A DNA stretch of 7,894 nt, taken from contig JAGYOI010000047.1 in NCBI GenBank assembly GCA_018399395.1, positions 1 to 7,894 on the forward strand, read 5' to 3'. Source of the DNA: Prolixibacteraceae bacterium (GTDB taxonomy: Bacteria > Bacteroidota > Bacteroidia > Bacteroidales > Prolixibacteraceae). The notes beneath the pieces were generated by a model. That model worked only from the letters and a program-made list of their open reading frames with translations. It was not told where the DNA came from and did not search any database. Position numbers and translations under genes: made by a program. Below, one piece after another: positions 5,415 through 7,894 of this stretch (positions are counted from its first letter, which is position 1; every line of letters starts with the position of its first letter).

Positions 5415-7894
5415 ATGACTACAAATAAAACTTTTGGGGCCGGAATCGATAATGAAAAAAGCCCCATTAACAACAAAAAGTTTATTCAATACATCAACCT
5501 AAAACTTGCAGCTTTAGGGTATCCGTACTACCAAGACGAACGCACCTCGCAGTTCATGGATTTTGCAAGTCCGCTTTTAAACAACTTCAGGGAAAAATCC
5601 CGGATTTTATCAGAACACCTGTCCCCAATTGGAAAACGGATTCAGGATTTTATTGAAGAATACCTGCAAGAAGTTCCTGATGTAAAAGACATTAAATTAC
5701 CACAAAACACCTTTGTGCTTGACACACATGGGCTAGCACGCAAAATGTCGTTACCCCCAAAAACTGATAAATTTGAATCGGACATTGTACACACCTACCG
5801 TACACCGCGCGGGATATTACACAACCCTAAATCTGACAAACGCACAACAAAGGGCGTTTTTCATGTTTGCGAGGGTGGCCTGCCCATTGCCGACGATAAA
5901 AAGGCTGTGCCCAAAGTGGCTTTTGCCCGATTGTTAAAAGAAGCATTTAATCCGCCTAAAGAATTAATGCAAATTCCGTACACCAACAACGAGGAAAAAA
6001 AAGCCGAATTATTTGTCAGCCTCATGCTACGCCCAATAGTGGTTCCCGAAGTGCCCGGTATCAACAAAGAAAAATCGATGGAAATACGCTTTTTCGCACC
6101 CGGGAACTTAATTGGCAACCTCGATTTTGTTGAATCGATATTCGGTAATGCCGGCGACCCGCACCTACCTGAAAACGATGCCGCGCTTAACCCCGAGGGC
6201 TGGACAGGCCATACCGGCTGCGTAATCCTGGCAACGCACCTTGTCAATAAAAAGAAAAAAGACCTTGGTCTTCCACATTACGACTTTGCGACCGAACGCC
6301 AGCGCCGCGACGGAATGTGCTGGAAAGATGAAGACGAACTATACAACGATGGCCAGGCTTTTAAAGTTACAGCACGCGACAAACGTGGTGTAGTTATAAC
6401 TATTATTGCCGATAATTACTTTGGTTATTGCAAAAAAGAAGTAAAAACCCAAATTAGTTACTCTGCCAATCTTTACGGGCAATGCGAAGAAGAGCATGCC
6501 GGGGGCGCAATTGCATTTCCAAGTTATGATTTAGGCGAACGCTATCGTCCGCACAACACGGTAAAAGGTGATGTATTCAACTTTAAACAATTGATGGAGG
6601 AATACGATTCGTTTATCGAACGGATGCCAGAAGGACATGGACGCGACAAAAAATACCCGAACATATTATATGTTCCTGAAAACTCAAATTTTAACCTGTA
6701 TGAACAATCGATAATCTGGAAGGACGCCAAAAACAAAGAACAACGCATAAAATTACTACCGCAAAATTATTACGTACTGCCTTCGGGATACAAAATCCAA
6801 ATGAAGAAGCGCCTGAACGGACAACACTGGCACCTGGTAGGCACCGTTGCCGAAGGAACATTCTGCCACAAACCCTGCACCGTTTCCGGTGGTGGAAAAT
6901 CTGAAATATCGAAATCGATTCAAGATGCCATGATACAGGGATCGGTAATTGTTGCCGATTTGAAAAAAGATTTAGAAAAGGTTGAAGAAATAATGAACAT
7001 GGATTTCTCAAACCGTTTTAAGGAACCACATGAATACTCAAAAGATGAGCCACCACGTTCGATCCTAAGCTCCCGACGTTCCCTGGGCTCTGTGATCAAA
7101 CTTCTTACCCCCTCAGATGAGTATAATGATGCGTATAACGAGTGGCTAAATTCAGTGCCACAACGTATTAAGGACCTTATTTACATTATAAAGCGCCGAT
7201 ACCATACAGAATGGGACAAGCACTGGAAAGAGTATTTCTCGGTAGATAAAGTAAACGGTGTAGCAGGCAATGAACTGAAATTCATGAACCGAAAACTTAT
7301 CACGAATTACTTGCGCATTGGGCACGACATTGACAAATCGTGGCGTATCTTCCAAATTCGTCAGGATTTCTATGCAGCACAAAAAGTTCAGACAGAAGAC
7401 GATATTTCGGCATCAACAATTATTCGCAGTGATATGCTTAAAGGGTTGAGCAAACGCTATAATAACCAAAGTGTGAAAATACTTACAAATTGTGAGTCAC
7501 GCTTATTCCAACGCCCCGATGATTGTGTGATAAAAGGATACGATAAACAGGCCGAAGCTGACCTGTCGAGCCCTAACACTTTCTTCTCGAACTTTGAACC
7601 ACTTACACGCGAACAGGTGAAAGAAATAAAAGAAGACACCATAGGGTTTGACCACTACACTCAACCGGTGAAAGACCTTATCAATGATTTTCTTGAAACC
7701 GAAAAGCCACAATACCTGGTTGTTCCATCCGAACCCCGCCTGGTTGATGGCGTACCATCGGCGAATCCGCGATACCTGCAAATACGTCCGGATATTGTTA
7801 ACCCGGTCGAAAAATATTTATCACAAATTTGCACACGAATTTACCGGAAAATACCAAACGATAAACCACTTTATATGCCGGTAAACGCGGTATT
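5415..7894 (+). CDS. PPi-dependent phosphoenolpyruvate carboxykinase, 3' end beyond the window
   Basis: The frame is open from ATG 5415 to the window end, 826 codons with no stop. Known PPi-PEPCKs are about 1,100-1,200 residues, so roughly a quarter or more is missing. The family interconverts PEP + CO2 + phosphate and oxaloacetate + pyrophosphate (EC 4.1.1.38) and is a distant, enlarged relative of GTP-PEPCK. I recognise it by blocks recalled from the Entamoeba and bacterial enzymes: TYRTPRG around Arg129, EGGLPI from 153, FGNAGDP from 243, GWTGHTGC 262-269, ERQRRDGMCW 294-303, ADNYFGYCKKEVKTQ 332-346, EEEHAGGA 358-365 and CHKPCTVSGGGKSE 484-497. HAGG may match the substrate-binding YGG of GTP-PEPCK, and GGGKS its P-loop; both are inferred. 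There is no signal peptide or membrane segment, so it is cytoplasmic. The start fits: the upstream region is A/T-rich, and conserved sequence begins at about residue 24. It may feed oxaloacetate to succinate formation or act in gluconeogenesis. Confidence 0.85.
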   Translation, partial: MTTNKTFGAGIDNEKSPINNKKFIQYINLKLAALGYPYYQDERTSQFMDFASPLLNNFREKSRILSEHLSPIGKRIQDFIEEYLQEVPDVKDIKLPQNTFVLDTHGLARKMSLPPKTDKFESDIVHTYRTPRGILHNPKSDKRTTKGVFHVCEGGLPIADDKKAVPKVAFARLLKEAFNPPKELMQIPYTNNEEKKAELFVSLMLRPIVVPEVPGINKEKSMEIRFFAPGNLIGNLDFVESIFGNAGDPHLPENDAALNPEGWTGHTGCVILATHLVNKKKKDLGLPHYDFATERQRRDGMCWKDEDELYNDGQAFKVTARDKRGVVITIIADNYFGYCKKEVKTQISYSANLYGQCEEEHAGGAIAFPSYDLGERYRPHNTVKGDVFNFKQLMEEYDSFIERMPEGHGRDKKYPNILYVPENSNFNLYEQSIIWKDAKNKEQRIKLLPQNYYVLPSGYKIQMKKRLNGQHWHLVGTVAEGTFCHKPCTVSGGGKSEISKSIQDAMIQGSVIVADLKKDLEKVEEIMNMDFSNRFKEPHEYSKDEPPRSILSSRRSLGSVIKLLTPSDEYNDAYNEWLNSVPQRIKDLIYIIKRRYHTEWDKHWKEYFSVDKVNGVAGNELKFMNRKLITNYLRIGHDIDKSWRIFQIRQDFYAAQKVQTEDDISASTIIRSDMLKGLSKRYNNQSVKILTNCESRLFQRPDDCVIKGYDKQAEADLSSPNTFFSNFEPLTREQVKEIKEDTIGFDHYTQPVKDLINDFLETEKPQYLVVPSEPRLVDGVPSANPRYLQIRPDIVNPVEKYLSQICTRIYRKIPNDKPLYMPVNAV

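Noticed and set aside
5861..6247. 128-residue minus-strand open frame
   Set aside because: It is entirely antisense to the PPi-PEPCK frame, which encodes conserved family motifs here. The minus-strand product has no recognisable domain.
6691..7011. 106-residue minus-strand open frame with many Cys and Phe
   Set aside because: It is antisense to the conserved GGGKSE region of the PPi-PEPCK gene. The composition looks like a reverse-complement shadow.

Overview
The window is a gene-dense, all-plus-strand stretch of a Bacteroidota chromosome. I infer the phylum from the paired gliding genes gldE and gldD placed directly after ssb, from AT-rich gene leaders without Shine-Dalgarno sequences, and from moderate GC (about 40% by eye). 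A Bacteroidia-type or Marinilabiliales-like lineage is plausible, but I cannot resolve it further.

Layout. Positions 1-367 hold the 3' part of ssb (single-stranded DNA-binding protein). The gene begins upstream of the window. Next come gldE (379-1710, CNNM/CBS/CorC membrane protein, TTG start), gldD (1750-2325, gliding lipoprotein) and an Sfp-type 4'-phosphopantetheinyl transferase (2328-2948). The gaps are 11, 39 and 2 nt, so these four probably form one transcription unit. A 90-nt AT-rich gap with a weak A-tract/T-tract dyad separates this block from zwf (3039-4544, glucose-6-phosphate dehydrogenase) and pgl (4554-5279, 6-phosphogluconolactonase). Those two are 9 nt apart and form the first two steps of the oxidative pentose phosphate pathway. 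The third-step gene, gnd, is not in the window.

After a 135-nt AT-rich spacer, one long open frame runs from ATG 5415 off the right edge (826 complete codons, no stop). I identify it as a pyrophosphate-dependent phosphoenolpyruvate carboxykinase (PPi-PEPCK), an unusual family distantly related to GTP-PEPCK and known from Entamoeba and Propionibacterium. It interconverts PEP + CO2 + phosphate and oxaloacetate + pyrophosphate. It is the most distinctive item here.

Together the right-hand genes are central carbon metabolism: NADPH production from glucose-6-phosphate and the PEP/oxaloacetate node. The left-hand genes join DNA maintenance, envelope or gliding functions and carrier-protein activation. 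I saw no RNA genes, mobile elements, CRISPR arrays or clear long repeats. I found no wholly undescribed system.
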